64,000 nt of DNA, taken from contig JAMCPX010000008.1 in NCBI GenBank assembly GCA_023382265.1, positions 1 through 64,000 of the forward strand. The letters run 5' to 3'. The position numbers and the translations under genes are program-made. This stretch comes from Deltaproteobacteria bacterium (GTDB lineage Bacteria; JAMCPX01). The notes beneath the pieces were generated by a model, which was not told the DNA's origin, ran no database searches, and worked only from the letters and a program-made list of their open reading frames with translations. Below are positions 17,252 to 27,622 of this stretch, piece by piece; position 1 is the first letter of the stretch; each line of letters starts with the position of its first letter.

Positions 17252-18484
17252 TTATTGTTTTGCCGGCACGATATTGTGCTGCCGCCCGTAGGTTTCTTTT
17301 AAGATAAGAGACAGCAGAAAGGCAATAACAAACATTGCCATGAGCAGCCACATGCCATTACGGAAATCGGATGTTTTTTCCCCGATAAACTCCATGGTAT
17401 AAATGGTTGCTATTGCCCCGGTTGCGCCAAAGACCCATAACATGCCGGTTGCGCTGCCTGTTAACTTTTCTCCAACAACCTCTATGGTCATCTGGAATAT
17501 TATAGGTAAGAGGGATATTACTAAAAACCCGAGGATTGCCGCAAGCACGATTGCCGTTGTGTAGCTTGTTGTTTGCATCAGAGGATACATAAAAACACCG
17601 GCGGCTATTGTTCCAGTAACAAGGAATGGCTTTCTTCTTTTAATCAGATCGGACAGGATGGGGATAACAACTGCACCAACAATGCCGCCTGCAACAAGGA
17701 TACCAACTATGATACCGCTTTGCTCTTCTGTGAACCCCTGAGGGCCTAAGAGCTTATCCAGCCAGTTTGTAATGCCGTTAAAAAAACCAACTCCTATAAA
17801 CATGATCAGTGCAAGTATAATCATATCCTTAATTTTAAAAAGTTTTTTGTATGCTTCTATAGGATGGTATGCCTGTCTCTCCTTCTGTAACGATATACTC
17901 ATAGATGGGTTATCCTTTGCCAGCAGTAGGAATAATAGAGATCCCGATACGGTAACACCGTCGTATATAGCAATTACATGGAATAGACTTATGGATTTAA
18001 TAATTATTGGGGTAATGACAAGAGCAGCTATCATGCCGATAAACATAGCCATGGAAGCAAAACCGTTTGCAATGGCCTCTTCATTCTTATTAAACCATAC
18101 GGATGCGAGCTTTGCGCCACTGTTCACAATAAAAGGCTGGGCAATTGCAATACCAATTTGACCCGCAAGGATCCATGCATAACTATCCGATCTAAGCCTG
18201 AGCAGCACGGCAACAGCCATGATGACCGATCCAACTCCCACGGTAAATTTAAATCCTTTTGAATCGAGAATAGCACCTACAGGCAGTGAAAGCAGCAAGT
18301 TGAATATATTGAAAACCGACAGGAGCAGGACAAATTTAAAATCGGTTATATTCAGCAGTTTTTCGATGGTAGGCTGTATTGGGGCAAAATTGAGCCACAA
18401 AAATTGTGTAAGAATGACCTGAAACATGAATAATAAAAGTACAACCCATCTGTATGAGCTATAAGCGGATTTACTGTTTTCCAT
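17252..18484 (-). CDS. Major facilitator superfamily transporter
   Basis: 410 residues with 12 predicted membrane helices in two halves separated by a cytoplasmic loop (about 200-220). LPVGAILDSKGFKF between helices 2 and 3 matches the MFS loop motif. The sequence resembles the eukaryotic FLVCR-like and bacterial feline-leukaemia-receptor-like branch in general appearance, but substrate is not predictable. AAGGAGGGTAT precedes the ATG. The lipid kinase and small barrel genes follow closely on the same strand, suggesting one operon. Confidence 0.85.
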   Translation of the reverse strand: MENSKSAYSSYRWVVLLLFMFQVILTQFLWLNFAPIQPTIEKLLNITDFKFVLLLSVFNIFNLLLSLPVGAILDSKGFKFTVGVGSVIMAVAVLLRLRSDSYAWILAGQIGIAIAQPFIVNSGAKLASVWFNKNEEAIANGFASMAMFIGMIAALVITPIIIKSISLFHVIAIYDGVTVSGSLLFLLLAKDNPSMSISLQKERQAYHPIEAYKKLFKIKDMIILALIMFIGVGFFNGITNWLDKLLGPQGFTEEQSGIIVGILVAGGIVGAVVIPILSDLIKRRKPFLVTGTIAAGVFMYPLMQTTSYTTAIVLAAILGFLVISLLPIIFQMTIEVVGEKLTGSATGMLWVFGATGAIATIYTMEFIGEKTSDFRNGMWLLMAMFVIAFLLSLILKETYGRQHNIVPAKQ

Positions 18485-18581
18485 ATACCCTCCTTATGCT
18501 ATTTTTTTAGCATAGGTACAAACAAATGCAAACGATTTAGACGGTTTAATGGTTTAAGTCGTTCAATGTCCTATGTACGTA

Positions 18582-21206
18582 TTATTTTTTTGCCGGGATG
18601 AGTACAAGTGTAGTAAAACTATCGGGTGAAAAATACTTTTTTATTATATTATTCATATCCTGTCTTGTTACAGCTTTTATATGAGAAGGGAATTCCGTAA
18701 AATAATCAATACCCTGTTCGAACAGCTCATCATAAGCAAGCATGCTTGCTACTGTTAGAGCAACCTGCTTACGATTATCATAGTCAGAGAGTACATACCT
18801 TTTACTATATTCTATTTCATCATCATTAACCCCATAATCATACAGCTTTGCGAGCTCTTCTTTGATCACTTCCAATGATGCCTCTACTTTTTCTGCGGAT
18901 GTAGCTGTATGAATACCAAACCAGCCTTTGTTTTTATATTTCGTTTCTCCTGTTGTGTTGACCGCATAACACAATCCACGTTTATCCCTTAATTCCAAAA
19001 AAAGCCTTCCACTCTGGCTACCCAGTATCTGATCAAGCAGTATCAACGGGAATCTATCCTCGTGATTAACGGGCATGGTAAGTACACCGGTTATTATGTG
19101 TGCCTGTTTTTTTTCCATATCATATCTAACGGTTTTGGACTTATGAAGAACCGCATCCACTGTATGGGTATCTGGAATATGCATCTTGCCGGTCTTGATT
19201 TCTGATAGATAGCTGCTAATCTGTTTAAGAATTTTAAATTTATCAACCGCACCGGCAATTGCAATAACACCGTTTTTACCGGCTACCAGGTTCTCATGGC
19301 TGGTAATCAAAGACTTCCTATCGATAGACTTGAGTGTATGCTCATCACCCTTTTCCTGGATACTTAAACGAGTGCCTTTATATATAAGTTTTATAAATTC
19401 ATTTCTCGCCTGAAGGGCTATATTATCTTTATCTATTTTTAAACCCGATATTATATCTTTTTTTGTCTTCGCCAGCTCTTCCTCTTTAAAAACAGGGTTC
19501 AAGAGCATGTCCGAAAATATGCTTAACCCATCCGGGATATAGGTGTTCAGAAATTCACCGATTATGCCGAACGATTGTTTTGTCCGTAATGTCGTAAACA
19601 TGCCCGATATATTGTCGCTCTCCCTTTCTATATCACTTTCACTTCTGTAATGCGTGCCCTTCCTAAGCATCATTGACATAACATTAATAAGACCTATCTG
19701 ATCCTTTGGTTCTGATAAGCTGTCTGCCAAGAATACACCCGATACTGCAACTGCGGGTATTGTATACTTTTCTTTTACAATTATCCTGAGTCCGCTATCC
19801 AATGCAGCTATAACGGTATCTTCAGAACGCTTTATCTCATAATGAGGTTCTCCTGATTTAACACTATGTTTATTTAAAATCCTCAGATTTGATTTTAACA
19901 GATCAGTTTTTTGTGGAACAATCGTTACAACATTAAGATGTTCCGGCTTAAAATATAAATCAACAACCTCGGCAATACTCGCGGCATCGACTTTATCAAT
20001 TTTCGTGGGATAATCAACAATATAATCAAGCCCCCCCATCTCTACAATAGCTTCACCGATTTTCATGCCCCGTTGTTTAACCGTTTCCATATCATATATG
20101 AACATGCTTTTTAACATCTGTTTTGCTCTTTTGATTTCTTCATCTGTTGGTATGCGTTTTGCAACTTCTGTGATGGTGTTTACGATTTTATTTATAGCAG
20201 CCCCAAGTTTATCCGGTTCTGTGGTACCGCTTATTGTAAAAAATCCTGTATACTTGTTTGAGAAGCTTGACACATTTATACTATCAACAAGCTTGCTTTC
20301 ATCCTTAACAATGCCAGGCAGCATTGAGGTATCATTACCTCCAAGTATGTATGCCAATACATCCAGTGTATAAGCATGCTGATGGGATATCGGTTTTGAA
20401 ACAGCACCAATAGCATAGTATGTGTCCTTTGTATCCATATTTTTGATAAGTATACGCTGGTTTGTCTGCCTTAAAATAATGGGCCTTATTCTGTTTATCT
20501 CGCCTGCGCTTTTTACCCATGAAAATTCATTATAGGCAAGCCGTTCAACCTGATTAAAAGGAACATCTCCCACTATAACAAGGTTAATATTGGATGGTAT
20601 GTACCCTTTTTTGTAATAATTTAAAATCGTATCTCTTGTAAATGACTTTACAGTATGCTCATACCCGATAACAGGCCTGCTGTAAGGATGTGATTTATAA
20701 CTGGCTTCATAAAGGTTTAAAAATAATAATTGATAGAGGTCATCCTGACCGCGCTTTATTTCATCAAGTATGACCTCTTTTTCTTTTATAAGTTCGTTAT
20801 CATCAAAAGCTGGCGTTAACAGGGTTTGTGCAAGAATGTTCATTGCGTTTGAAAGATATTCACTTCTTATAGTGATGTAAAAAACCGTTTCTTCAAAAGA
20901 TGTAAATGCATTGATATAACCGCCGAGTGATTCGATTTCTTTTGCTATTTCTTTAATCCTCTTATCAATGGTGCCTTTAAAAAACATATGTTCTATAACA
21001 TGAGAGATACCTGCAAGCTTTGGGGTTTCATCTGCACTGCCCATACTTACCCATGCCTGTATTGATACAAGTGGTACGTCAGGTACATGTTCATAAAATA
21101 CCTTTAATCCATTTTGTAAGATAAAGGTTTCTATCTTTTGTTCTTTATTGTTTCTAAAAGACACATTATCTAGTTTCATTGTGTAAGATTTTGTATGAAA
21201 CCGCAT
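18582..21206 (-). CDS. M16 family zinc peptidase, fused two-subunit form
   Basis: 874 residues made of two M16 halves in one chain. The N-terminal half has the inverted zinc motif HVIEH (about residue 66), with the third ligand in KEKEVILDEIKRGQDDL about 75 residues later. The C-terminal half repeats the fold (LSEPKDQIGLINVMSMMLRK, FLELRDKRGLCYAV) without HxxEH and is probably non-catalytic. In many Gram-negative genomes these halves are separate genes. No signal peptide is seen, so a cytoplasmic peptide-degrading role is likely. AAGGAG lies 5 bases before the ATG at 21206; GTG at 21212 is the alternative start. Confidence 0.9.
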   Translation of the reverse strand: MRFHTKSYTMKLDNVSFRNNKEQKIETFILQNGLKVFYEHVPDVPLVSIQAWVSMGSADETPKLAGISHVIEHMFFKGTIDKRIKEIAKEIESLGGYINAFTSFEETVFYITIRSEYLSNAMNILAQTLLTPAFDDNELIKEKEVILDEIKRGQDDLYQLLFLNLYEASYKSHPYSRPVIGYEHTVKSFTRDTILNYYKKGYIPSNINLVIVGDVPFNQVERLAYNEFSWVKSAGEINRIRPIILRQTNQRILIKNMDTKDTYYAIGAVSKPISHQHAYTLDVLAYILGGNDTSMLPGIVKDESKLVDSINVSSFSNKYTGFFTISGTTEPDKLGAAINKIVNTITEVAKRIPTDEEIKRAKQMLKSMFIYDMETVKQRGMKIGEAIVEMGGLDYIVDYPTKIDKVDAASIAEVVDLYFKPEHLNVVTIVPQKTDLLKSNLRILNKHSVKSGEPHYEIKRSEDTVIAALDSGLRIIVKEKYTIPAVAVSGVFLADSLSEPKDQIGLINVMSMMLRKGTHYRSESDIERESDNISGMFTTLRTKQSFGIIGEFLNTYIPDGLSIFSDMLLNPVFKEEELAKTKKDIISGLKIDKDNIALQARNEFIKLIYKGTRLSIQEKGDEHTLKSIDRKSLITSHENLVAGKNGVIAIAGAVDKFKILKQISSYLSEIKTGKMHIPDTHTVDAVLHKSKTVRYDMEKKQAHIITGVLTMPVNHEDRFPLILLDQILGSQSGRLFLELRDKRGLCYAVNTTGETKYKNKGWFGIHTATSAEKVEASLEVIKEELAKLYDYGVNDDEIEYSKRYVLSDYDNRKQVALTVASMLAYDELFEQGIDYFTEFPSHIKAVTRQDMNNIIKKYFSPDSFTTLVLIPAKK

Positions 21207-21346
21207 AAACACTCCTTAAATGATATATAATGAATATGTATACGCAAGATGTCAAGTCAACCAAAGATATTAAAAGCATTTATAATTCAACAGGTTATAG
21301 CGTGGGGATAGAACAAGTTCAAAAATTGTTAAATTACAGCCTCTTA

Positions 21347-22078
21347 TCAATGTAAAAGAGCAATTGTAATAAGTCCAACAATCTCTGATAATTCGCAGAA
21401 TGTCATGATTATTCCATCACTTACAGTAAATTTACGTTTTTTTATATAAAGATATGAAGTGTATATAAATCCATACATCATTATAAGCAACACAATGCCC
21501 TTCCATAACAGCAATAATCCTAAAATTATTGCCATTATACCTGTTATGTATACCTCTTTTTTATCTGTTTTTTGTATAAGTTGTTGATTGTTATCTATCT
21601 GAACCGGTGTAAAACGTAATAAATAATTCATAAATACAATACCTGCCCTTGATATAACCGGAACAGCAAGCAATACGCCGCCTTTTATGAGAAAAGAAAC
21701 CCTGTAAAAGGCAACCGCTTTTAAGCTCAGCAGCGCAATAATTATAACAGCCATATTTACACCAATGCGGTACTGCCCTGCATTATGTACAATGCCACCA
21801 TTCATCTTAAATCCATCCGTTATCTGCTTCATGCTGTTAGAAAATCTCTTTGGATCGATTCCTTCTGCGATAAAGAACCACACAAAAATAATTATAAAAT
21901 CTTTTATACCCTCCGGAAGAAATCTCCTTAGCATAAGGTTCAACACATAAAGTACCATACCGATAAAAAAGCCTGTAACAGGGAACATGATAATGGCTTT
22001 TTCTGTATCTACCTTTTCATTTATCTTCAATGGTACGCCGGTCAGAAGTTTAACAGCATAGAAAAAATTTTTAAACAT
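21347..22078 (-). CDS. Divergent CobS-like membrane protein (cobalamin synthase family)
   Basis: 243 residues, about six membrane helices. CobS joins adenosylcobinamide-GDP and alpha-ribazole. The N-terminus LLTGVPLKINEK and FPVTGFFIGMVLYVL, the central YRIGVNMAVIIIALLSLKAV and the C-terminus VSDGIIMTFCELSEIVGLITI follow the CobS pattern. However, the catalytic HxDGxADxxDG stretch is replaced by SNSMKQITDGF and the late GD by SD. It is the third gene of an ABC importer operon of the vitamin B12/siderophore type, 3 bases after the ATPase stop, which supports a corrinoid link. It may be an altered-function or inactive relative; no other cob genes are in the window. Confidence 0.6.
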   Translation of the reverse strand: MFKNFFYAVKLLTGVPLKINEKVDTEKAIIMFPVTGFFIGMVLYVLNLMLRRFLPEGIKDFIIIFVWFFIAEGIDPKRFSNSMKQITDGFKMNGGIVHNAGQYRIGVNMAVIIIALLSLKAVAFYRVSFLIKGGVLLAVPVISRAGIVFMNYLLRFTPVQIDNNQQLIQKTDKKEVYITGIMAIILGLLLLWKGIVLLIMMYGFIYTSYLYIKKRKFTVSDGIIMTFCELSEIVGLITIALLH

Positions 22079-22081
22079 ATC

Positions 22082-22816
22082 TCAGCCTATAAATCTATCG
22101 TCCGATAGCTTAAAAACGGTTTTTATTCCATTAATGAGATCCGGATGCTTTGGCTTTTGTATCATTATAACATTTCCGTTATCCATAAGGCATAACCTGT
22201 CAAAGAATGCCGCCGCTATGTTTAGTTCATGCATTGCAGAAATAATTGTTATACCATTCTTGTTAAGTTTTTTTAATGTAGACATAAAGCTCAGCTGATG
22301 TCCTATGTCAAGATGCGATATCGGCTCATCAAGCAACAGAAACTCGGGCTGTTGAGCAATCGCCATTGCGAGCATTACCCTTTGTTTTTCTCCCATTGAG
22401 AGTGTAAAAAACCTTCTATGATATAATATTTTTATATCGGTTAGCTCTATTGCATCTAATATAGCCTTTTCATCCAAATCCGATGTATGCGAAAATATGT
22501 TCAAATGAGGATACCTTCCGAGTCTGACCATCTCGTGAACAAGATAGTCGAACGGCATATCTATAGATTCCGGTACGTACGCACGTATACAGGCAAGCTT
22601 TTTTATTGGTATCTCGTTCAACGCTTTATTTCCAATCTTTATATTACCCGTTTTGGGTTTTATAATACCGGCAATAAGCCTGAGTAATGTCGTTTTACCG
22701 GAGCCGTTAGGTCCAATGACACCTATCATCTCTCCCTTATCAATATGCATGCTAAGGCCTTCTATCTTAAAGGTGCTGTTTAATGACACGCACAGATTAT
22801 CGATACTTAGATACAT
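22082..22816 (-). CDS. ABC transporter ATP-binding protein, BtuD/FecE type
   Basis: 244 residues. Walker A GPNGSGKTTLLRLIAG (about 35-50), the ABC signature LSMGEKQRVMLAMAIAQQPE (about 137-156) and Walker B FLLLDEPISHLDIGHQ are all intact, and the switch His is in SAMHELN. It pairs with the FecCD-type permease just upstream (1 base gap), as in importers for vitamin B12, haem or ferric siderophores. The linked CobS-like gene favours a corrinoid cargo, but this is inference. No periplasmic binding protein gene is adjacent. Confidence 0.92.
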   Translation of the reverse strand: MYLSIDNLCVSLNSTFKIEGLSMHIDKGEMIGVIGPNGSGKTTLLRLIAGIIKPKTGNIKIGNKALNEIPIKKLACIRAYVPESIDMPFDYLVHEMVRLGRYPHLNIFSHTSDLDEKAILDAIELTDIKILYHRRFFTLSMGEKQRVMLAMAIAQQPEFLLLDEPISHLDIGHQLSFMSTLKKLNKNGITIISAMHELNIAAAFFDRLCLMDNGNVIMIQKPKHPDLINGIKTVFKLSDDRFIG

Positions 22817-22817
22817 A

Positions 22818-23843
22818 TTAGAACCTGTAACCCTTTTTTGCCTTTAAAAGCAGAAATAGAAAAAATGGCGCCCCTATCAATGATGTTATGATTCCAACGG
22901 GTACATCAACGGGTTTTAAAATGATCCTTGCGATTAGATCTGATAAAAGCAGAAATACGGCACCAATAAGAAAGCTCATTATTATAAGCCTCTTATGCGA
23001 AGGACCTATTAATAATCTTGTTATATGCGGAATCACAAGTCCTACAAAACCTACAAGTCCGCTAAGATACACGGCTATACCGGTAAGAATTGCGCCAATA
23101 GCCATTGCACCTATCCTCGTATATTCAACATGCATACCAAGGCTTAATGCCTTTTCATCCCCGAGTGCCAGGATATCAAGCTTATCTGTTATACCTACAG
23201 CAAGGAATACAAGCACTGCAAACACCACACTGATAAACATAAGCTCGTGCCATGTTGTTTCCCTTAGCCCACCCATAAGCCAAAGCATTATTGAGTAGAT
23301 CTTTATTTGAAGTGAGTTACTCACTATTATGACAAATGCCATTATAGAACCGAGTAGAGCGCTTATAGCAAATCCTGCAAGCACCAGATATAGAGGCATC
23401 GAAGAGCCTGAAGAACGCGATAAACCGTATACAAGCAGCATTGCACACATTGCACCGACAAATGCAGAGATTGAAACAGGTACATAAGTAAATAGGAGTG
23501 TTTGTGCAATTGTGGCCCCGAGTGCAGCACCCGAAGAGATGCCAAGTATGTACGGATCCGCAAGAGGATTGCGGAGTATGCCTTGAAAAATCACACCGCT
23601 TATTCCCAGTGCACCGCCCACAATAACACCTGCAATGGCCCTGGGTAACCGCAAAGATAATATAATGGTGCTGTCCACATTTGTGGAATGATGAAAAATC
23701 GCTTTAACCACATCAGAGAACGGGATGTTAACAGGCCCTATAACTACGGCAAATATAAATGTTATAACAAGGCATAGAATAATTAATACCCATATAAATG
23801 TTTGTCCTGTACTATTTTTGCTTTTTTTTATAGAATGATCCAT
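22818..23843 (-). CDS. ABC transporter permease, FecCD/BtuC family
   Basis: 341 residues with about ten membrane helices. LRLPRAIAGVIVGGALGISG then VIFQGILRNPLADPYILGIS are the family hallmark, and GLVGFVGLVIPHITRLLIGP contains the loop that contacts the ATPase. These permeases form the homodimeric channel for vitamin B12, haem or ferric-siderophore import. The gene begins the importer run and is preceded by AAGAAG near the ATG. No cobalamin riboswitch core was seen in the 120 bases upstream. Confidence 0.92.
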   Translation of the reverse strand: MDHSIKKSKNSTGQTFIWVLIILCLVITFIFAVVIGPVNIPFSDVVKAIFHHSTNVDSTIILSLRLPRAIAGVIVGGALGISGVIFQGILRNPLADPYILGISSGAALGATIAQTLLFTYVPVSISAFVGAMCAMLLVYGLSRSSGSSMPLYLVLAGFAISALLGSIMAFVIIVSNSLQIKIYSIMLWLMGGLRETTWHELMFISVVFAVLVFLAVGITDKLDILALGDEKALSLGMHVEYTRIGAMAIGAILTGIAVYLSGLVGFVGLVIPHITRLLIGPSHKRLIIMSFLIGAVFLLLSDLIARIILKPVDVPVGIITSLIGAPFFLFLLLKAKKGYRF

Positions 23844-23963
23844 GATCTTCTTATACTTGCAAAAAGGAAAAATTCAATAATTTGAGTAAATAAATTCATT
23901 TCTTAAAATATGACGATATATTAAAAGGTAAAACACCTCTGTCCCTTTGATAAGATGGGATTG

Positions 23964-25214
23964 TTATTTTACAATAGCCGCTTTTTTAGCGGCACTTAAG
24001 ACCAATAATCCTACGCTCAATAGAACGGCTGCTAACAGAGGAACTGCTCCGTAACCAAAAAATGATGCAAGCAACCCTCCTGCTAATGAACCAATGACAC
24101 CTGCCAGGTTACTTACGGTGTTATAAATACCCATTGCCTCACCTTCGCCTATAGTACTTATAGAGGCTGTATAAGCCAGACTGCTCACGCTTAACGGCGA
24201 CCATGCAAGTACAATAATACCGAATAGCAGTAGAGAAGGTATTCCCGGGTTCAGCGAAGGTATAAAAGGCAGTATCGCCATAAAGAGAAACGCTATAATC
24301 CTTATACCTATAGAAAAGCCAAATACCTTTTTCGCACCCATACGGTTTGAAAGCATTCCGGAAGGTGCATATAAGAATAAGCCCGTTGCCACTGCTGCAG
24401 CGAATGCAGCGGAAGACAGCCCTGGTGGAACATGATAAAAAGTTTTGTACAATACAGGGTATAAAGAAAAAACACCTGCAGCCCCTGTGTAAACCAGTAA
24501 CCATGCAATCATAAAAATGCCGAATTCTGTTTTAAACATATTCTTCATACTCTTTAAAACCCTTATATTGATACTATGATGTGCCTTGTTAGGTCCACTT
24601 ACGCTCCATTCTCCATGTTTTATCTCTTTTATCTTTACCTGTTTTATACTTGATATCGGTTCATCCGGGGTGTGGATTGTGAAAAAGGATACCATAATAC
24701 CCATAATCGCCAACATGGACGATACAAAAAACCCGGCCAAGATATCCTTTGTAAAAAGTATGACAAGAACAAGACCCATTACCTGTCCAATGCCATAAAA
24801 TGACTGCAGCCATCCAATGCGGTCATCCCATTCTGTTTCAGGATACTTTTCAACGATCAACAAATTAGCTACCGTAGAAACCCCTGAAATCCCTATACCC
24901 ATGAGTATTGACAGGAATAACATCCATATTAACGAATGAGAAAATCTGAAGATACCAAGAGATATGCCGAGCAAAAACAGCCCGCCCATTATAATCGTTT
25001 TATGTAACCTATACTTATCGCATAGATAACCGGCGATAGACGCTGATATACCCCCAAGATAAAAACCGGCCATAATTATACCCACATTGCCGGCTCCTTT
25101 TGAACTAACGGCAAGAGGTAATAAAATGGGTACCAATCCAAGACTTACAATCCCAAGCAAGGCATAAACAATGTACCATGTGGATACCCATTTATACCAT
25201 CTCTTTATATTCAT
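23964..25214 (-). CDS. Major facilitator superfamily transporter
   Basis: 416 residues with 12 predicted helices. GYLCDKYRLHKTIIMGGLFL between helices 2 and 3 and SGMLSNRMGAKKVFGFSIGI at the matching place in the second half are the MFS loop motifs. The central loop (about 175-215) is charged. It starts 17 bases after the glucoamylase stop, so it may be cotranscribed with the glucoamylase-glucose dehydrogenase genes and carry a related sugar or sugar acid. That role is inferred only from position. Confidence 0.82.
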   Translation of the reverse strand: MNIKRWYKWVSTWYIVYALLGIVSLGLVPILLPLAVSSKGAGNVGIIMAGFYLGGISASIAGYLCDKYRLHKTIIMGGLFLLGISLGIFRFSHSLIWMLFLSILMGIGISGVSTVANLLIVEKYPETEWDDRIGWLQSFYGIGQVMGLVLVILFTKDILAGFFVSSMLAIMGIMVSFFTIHTPDEPISSIKQVKIKEIKHGEWSVSGPNKAHHSINIRVLKSMKNMFKTEFGIFMIAWLLVYTGAAGVFSLYPVLYKTFYHVPPGLSSAAFAAAVATGLFLYAPSGMLSNRMGAKKVFGFSIGIRIIAFLFMAILPFIPSLNPGIPSLLLFGIIVLAWSPLSVSSLAYTASISTIGEGEAMGIYNTVSNLAGVIGSLAGGLLASFFGYGAVPLLAAVLLSVGLLVLSAAKKAAIVK

Positions 25215-25231
25215 GCAGATCTATACTTTAG

Positions 25232-27622
25232 TTATTCCTGAACCGATACCGTGTAATCTTTGCCTTCCCATCTGTTTTCTATTGACCAGTAGAAGGTAAA
25301 TAAAATAACCTTGCCGGGCTCAAGGTATCTTGTCTCGAGATCCGTTACATACATGTCAAATCCCGTATCCTTCGATTCGGTATCGCGGGTTGTTTTCCAC
25401 CTATCGGTGCTCCAGTGAACCATTACGGGTGATGCGGTTTCTATCCTTAAATTGAATCCTTTTTTAATTAACCTGCATTTATGATTGTGCTTCCATGACC
25501 ATACAGTAGAACCCTGAGACTTGACTGCATATCTTGTATACACCTTTTGGCTCATATCAAAAACCATTTTGTCCTGAATAGAACGTAAAAGTTTTATGTA
25601 TTCAGCATGCGCCCATACCAGGGGCATAGCTGACCCGGAGGGCCTTCCAAAAAACAGCTCTTTCTCCGCTATGTCCTTAGAATCCCATACCTGTTCTGAA
25701 ATAAGCCCTGTTTCACTACTAAATTTTTCCATATCGGACAATAATTTTTTTGCCGCATCTATATTACCTTTCTGTAATTCATAGTGTGCCCGTTCACCTG
25801 TAAGAAGCGGCCAAAGTCTTCCTCTGCCTGTACCATTAAAAGGCGAACCATCCGTATGCTCACCATACCCATCATCGTTATACCTGTGCCATGATGTGCC
25901 ATAAGGCGTATCGAGCTTGAGCATGGCGTCCACCGCCTTTAGTGTATTTAGGATATGAGGATCATCCGGTGCTCTTAAGCCGAATCTTACAAGCGCAAGA
26001 AAATCCGGGCTTACAATATGAACAGCGGGCTCTACATTATAACCGGCTGGTCTGTTCTTTATTGGAACAAATCCCTTTAAGGGTGAGCCGGCATCCGCAA
26101 CATCCGGCGGAGCAATTCTCACATAATAGCCTTCTATGCCCAACCGCTTTGCCATGTTTGTGCCGGTTACATATATCCATCTTTCTATAGATGCATTCCA
26201 CATATCTGCTGTTTCTCTCAAATATAGAGCCTTTTGATATTCCCCCTTTTCATCTGCAAAGTCGGATGCCACGATTAAAGCGGATATTTCTACTGCAAGG
26301 GTAAACGGTGAATACCCGGGATCCTCTTCCCACCTGTCCTGCTGCGTTACTGGCCCGTTATGCAAAATAAACTTCGCCGCTCTTTGTACCATCGGCCACG
26401 GATCTATATTGTTAAGCGCCTTTTCCCGTTTCAGCATGCCGGCGAGCAGTATAGGAAAGGCAGTTTCATCAAGCTGTATCCCATTCCAGAATGGTGTACC
26501 GTCTATCCACATATTCTGCGGCCAGTGGCCGTCCTGCTCCTGCGTAGCCATCAAGTAGAACAGGATTTCCCTTGCAGTATCCCGATCCCCTGCAGCTAAA
26601 AATCCGCCAGCTGTTTCTACGAGATCACGCGGCCAGACAAGATGGTAGCCGCTAATATCATCATCTCCCATCGCCTGTCCCCATGGGATAGATAACGATG
26701 CAAGGACAGCACCCATGGTATGCTTTGCTTCATGGGTTTTTAAAACGGATAAACTTGCGAGATACATATCTACCGGCTTTGCAAAACCCGCATGTTTTAT
26801 GCCGTGCAGCCTGCTGTGATAATTACTCCAGCTCTCGATATATTCGATCCTGGCATTATCAAAACCTTTCAGTAAAGAAGATACAGCAGCCTGTCCAGAC
26901 TCCGCAGTAGTCCTTCCAAATCCAATAGCAAGGACAAACTCTCCATTGTTTTTCTTCCAATCTACCTCGCCGATGAGTGCAACATTACCGTCCATTGCCG
27001 ATGCATATTCCCATTCCATGCTTTTGTGCCTGTACACATCCTGCCATCCATCCGAGAAACCGACATAACCGGCAGAACGTTTTAAAAACCCGTTAGAGCA
27101 TGCAAGCGAAATCGCAACGTTCTCATGATAAGCAAAAAGCATTTGTGCGCCTTTGTACTCACCTACAACGGCATTATTGCCGTATCCCATGTTTGATATA
27201 TGAGGAGCAAGCAGCACATAAACATGATAATTTTTATTATCCAGAGGTTCAAAACGCGTACGCTGCAGCAAAGTGTTTCTTTCGGGATCTGTCAAAATCT
27301 CTTTGTACGTTTTAAATCTTGAATGTATGCATGAATTAACAAGGCTAAATGCAGGAACCCCGTCTTTAAGATATTTTATGTCGTTATAGGTATTCCTTTT
27401 TTCTTCTGAGAAAAAAGAATCACCGTCTGTAATAATGAGCCCTACATCCCTTGTGCATGCCTGATCAATGCGCGGATAATATATCTCATTTATTATACCA
27501 TGACTTAATGTAAACCAGAGACTGCTGTTATTGCTCAGTGCCGTCCCAACGCCGCTCTTTGCACTTGAAGTCCACTTAGGGACAATCCCGGGTTTACCGG
27601 GCGCATCTTTCATTGCATCCAC
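25232..27622 (-). CDS. Glycoside hydrolase family 15 glucoamylase/glucodextranase
   Basis: 796 residues. An N-terminal beta domain (to about 270; FTLSHGIINEIYYPRIDQAC) is followed by the (alpha/alpha)6 catalytic barrel with GYHLVWPRDLVETAGG (about 325-340) and EEDPGYSPFT (about 430). GLISEQVWD (about 650) carries the second conserved Glu, and a C-terminal beta domain ends the chain. GH15 enzymes release beta-glucose from the non-reducing ends of starch-like or dextran chains. No signal peptide is seen, so it may act on internal glycogen. Its start overlaps the end of the glucose dehydrogenase gene by 13 bases, indicating coupled expression. Confidence 0.92.
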   Translation of the reverse strand: MDAMKDAPGKPGIVPKWTSSAKSGVGTALSNNSSLWFTLSHGIINEIYYPRIDQACTRDVGLIITDGDSFFSEEKRNTYNDIKYLKDGVPAFSLVNSCIHSRFKTYKEILTDPERNTLLQRTRFEPLDNKNYHVYVLLAPHISNMGYGNNAVVGEYKGAQMLFAYHENVAISLACSNGFLKRSAGYVGFSDGWQDVYRHKSMEWEYASAMDGNVALIGEVDWKKNNGEFVLAIGFGRTTAESGQAAVSSLLKGFDNARIEYIESWSNYHSRLHGIKHAGFAKPVDMYLASLSVLKTHEAKHTMGAVLASLSIPWGQAMGDDDISGYHLVWPRDLVETAGGFLAAGDRDTAREILFYLMATQEQDGHWPQNMWIDGTPFWNGIQLDETAFPILLAGMLKREKALNNIDPWPMVQRAAKFILHNGPVTQQDRWEEDPGYSPFTLAVEISALIVASDFADEKGEYQKALYLRETADMWNASIERWIYVTGTNMAKRLGIEGYYVRIAPPDVADAGSPLKGFVPIKNRPAGYNVEPAVHIVSPDFLALVRFGLRAPDDPHILNTLKAVDAMLKLDTPYGTSWHRYNDDGYGEHTDGSPFNGTGRGRLWPLLTGERAHYELQKGNIDAAKKLLSDMEKFSSETGLISEQVWDSKDIAEKELFFGRPSGSAMPLVWAHAEYIKLLRSIQDKMVFDMSQKVYTRYAVKSQGSTVWSWKHNHKCRLIKKGFNLRIETASPVMVHWSTDRWKTTRDTESKDTGFDMYVTDLETRYLEPGKVILFTFYWSIENRWEGKDYTVSVQE

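Noticed and set aside
16681-17307. 208-codon plus-strand open frame opposite the lipid kinase gene
   Set aside because: It has no family features or ribosome site, and the minus-strand frame carries clear DagK-type motifs.
23844-23963. Cobalamin riboswitch upstream of the FecCD-type importer operon
   Set aside because: Looked for the conserved B12-box type core on the minus strand and saw none in the 120-base gap.
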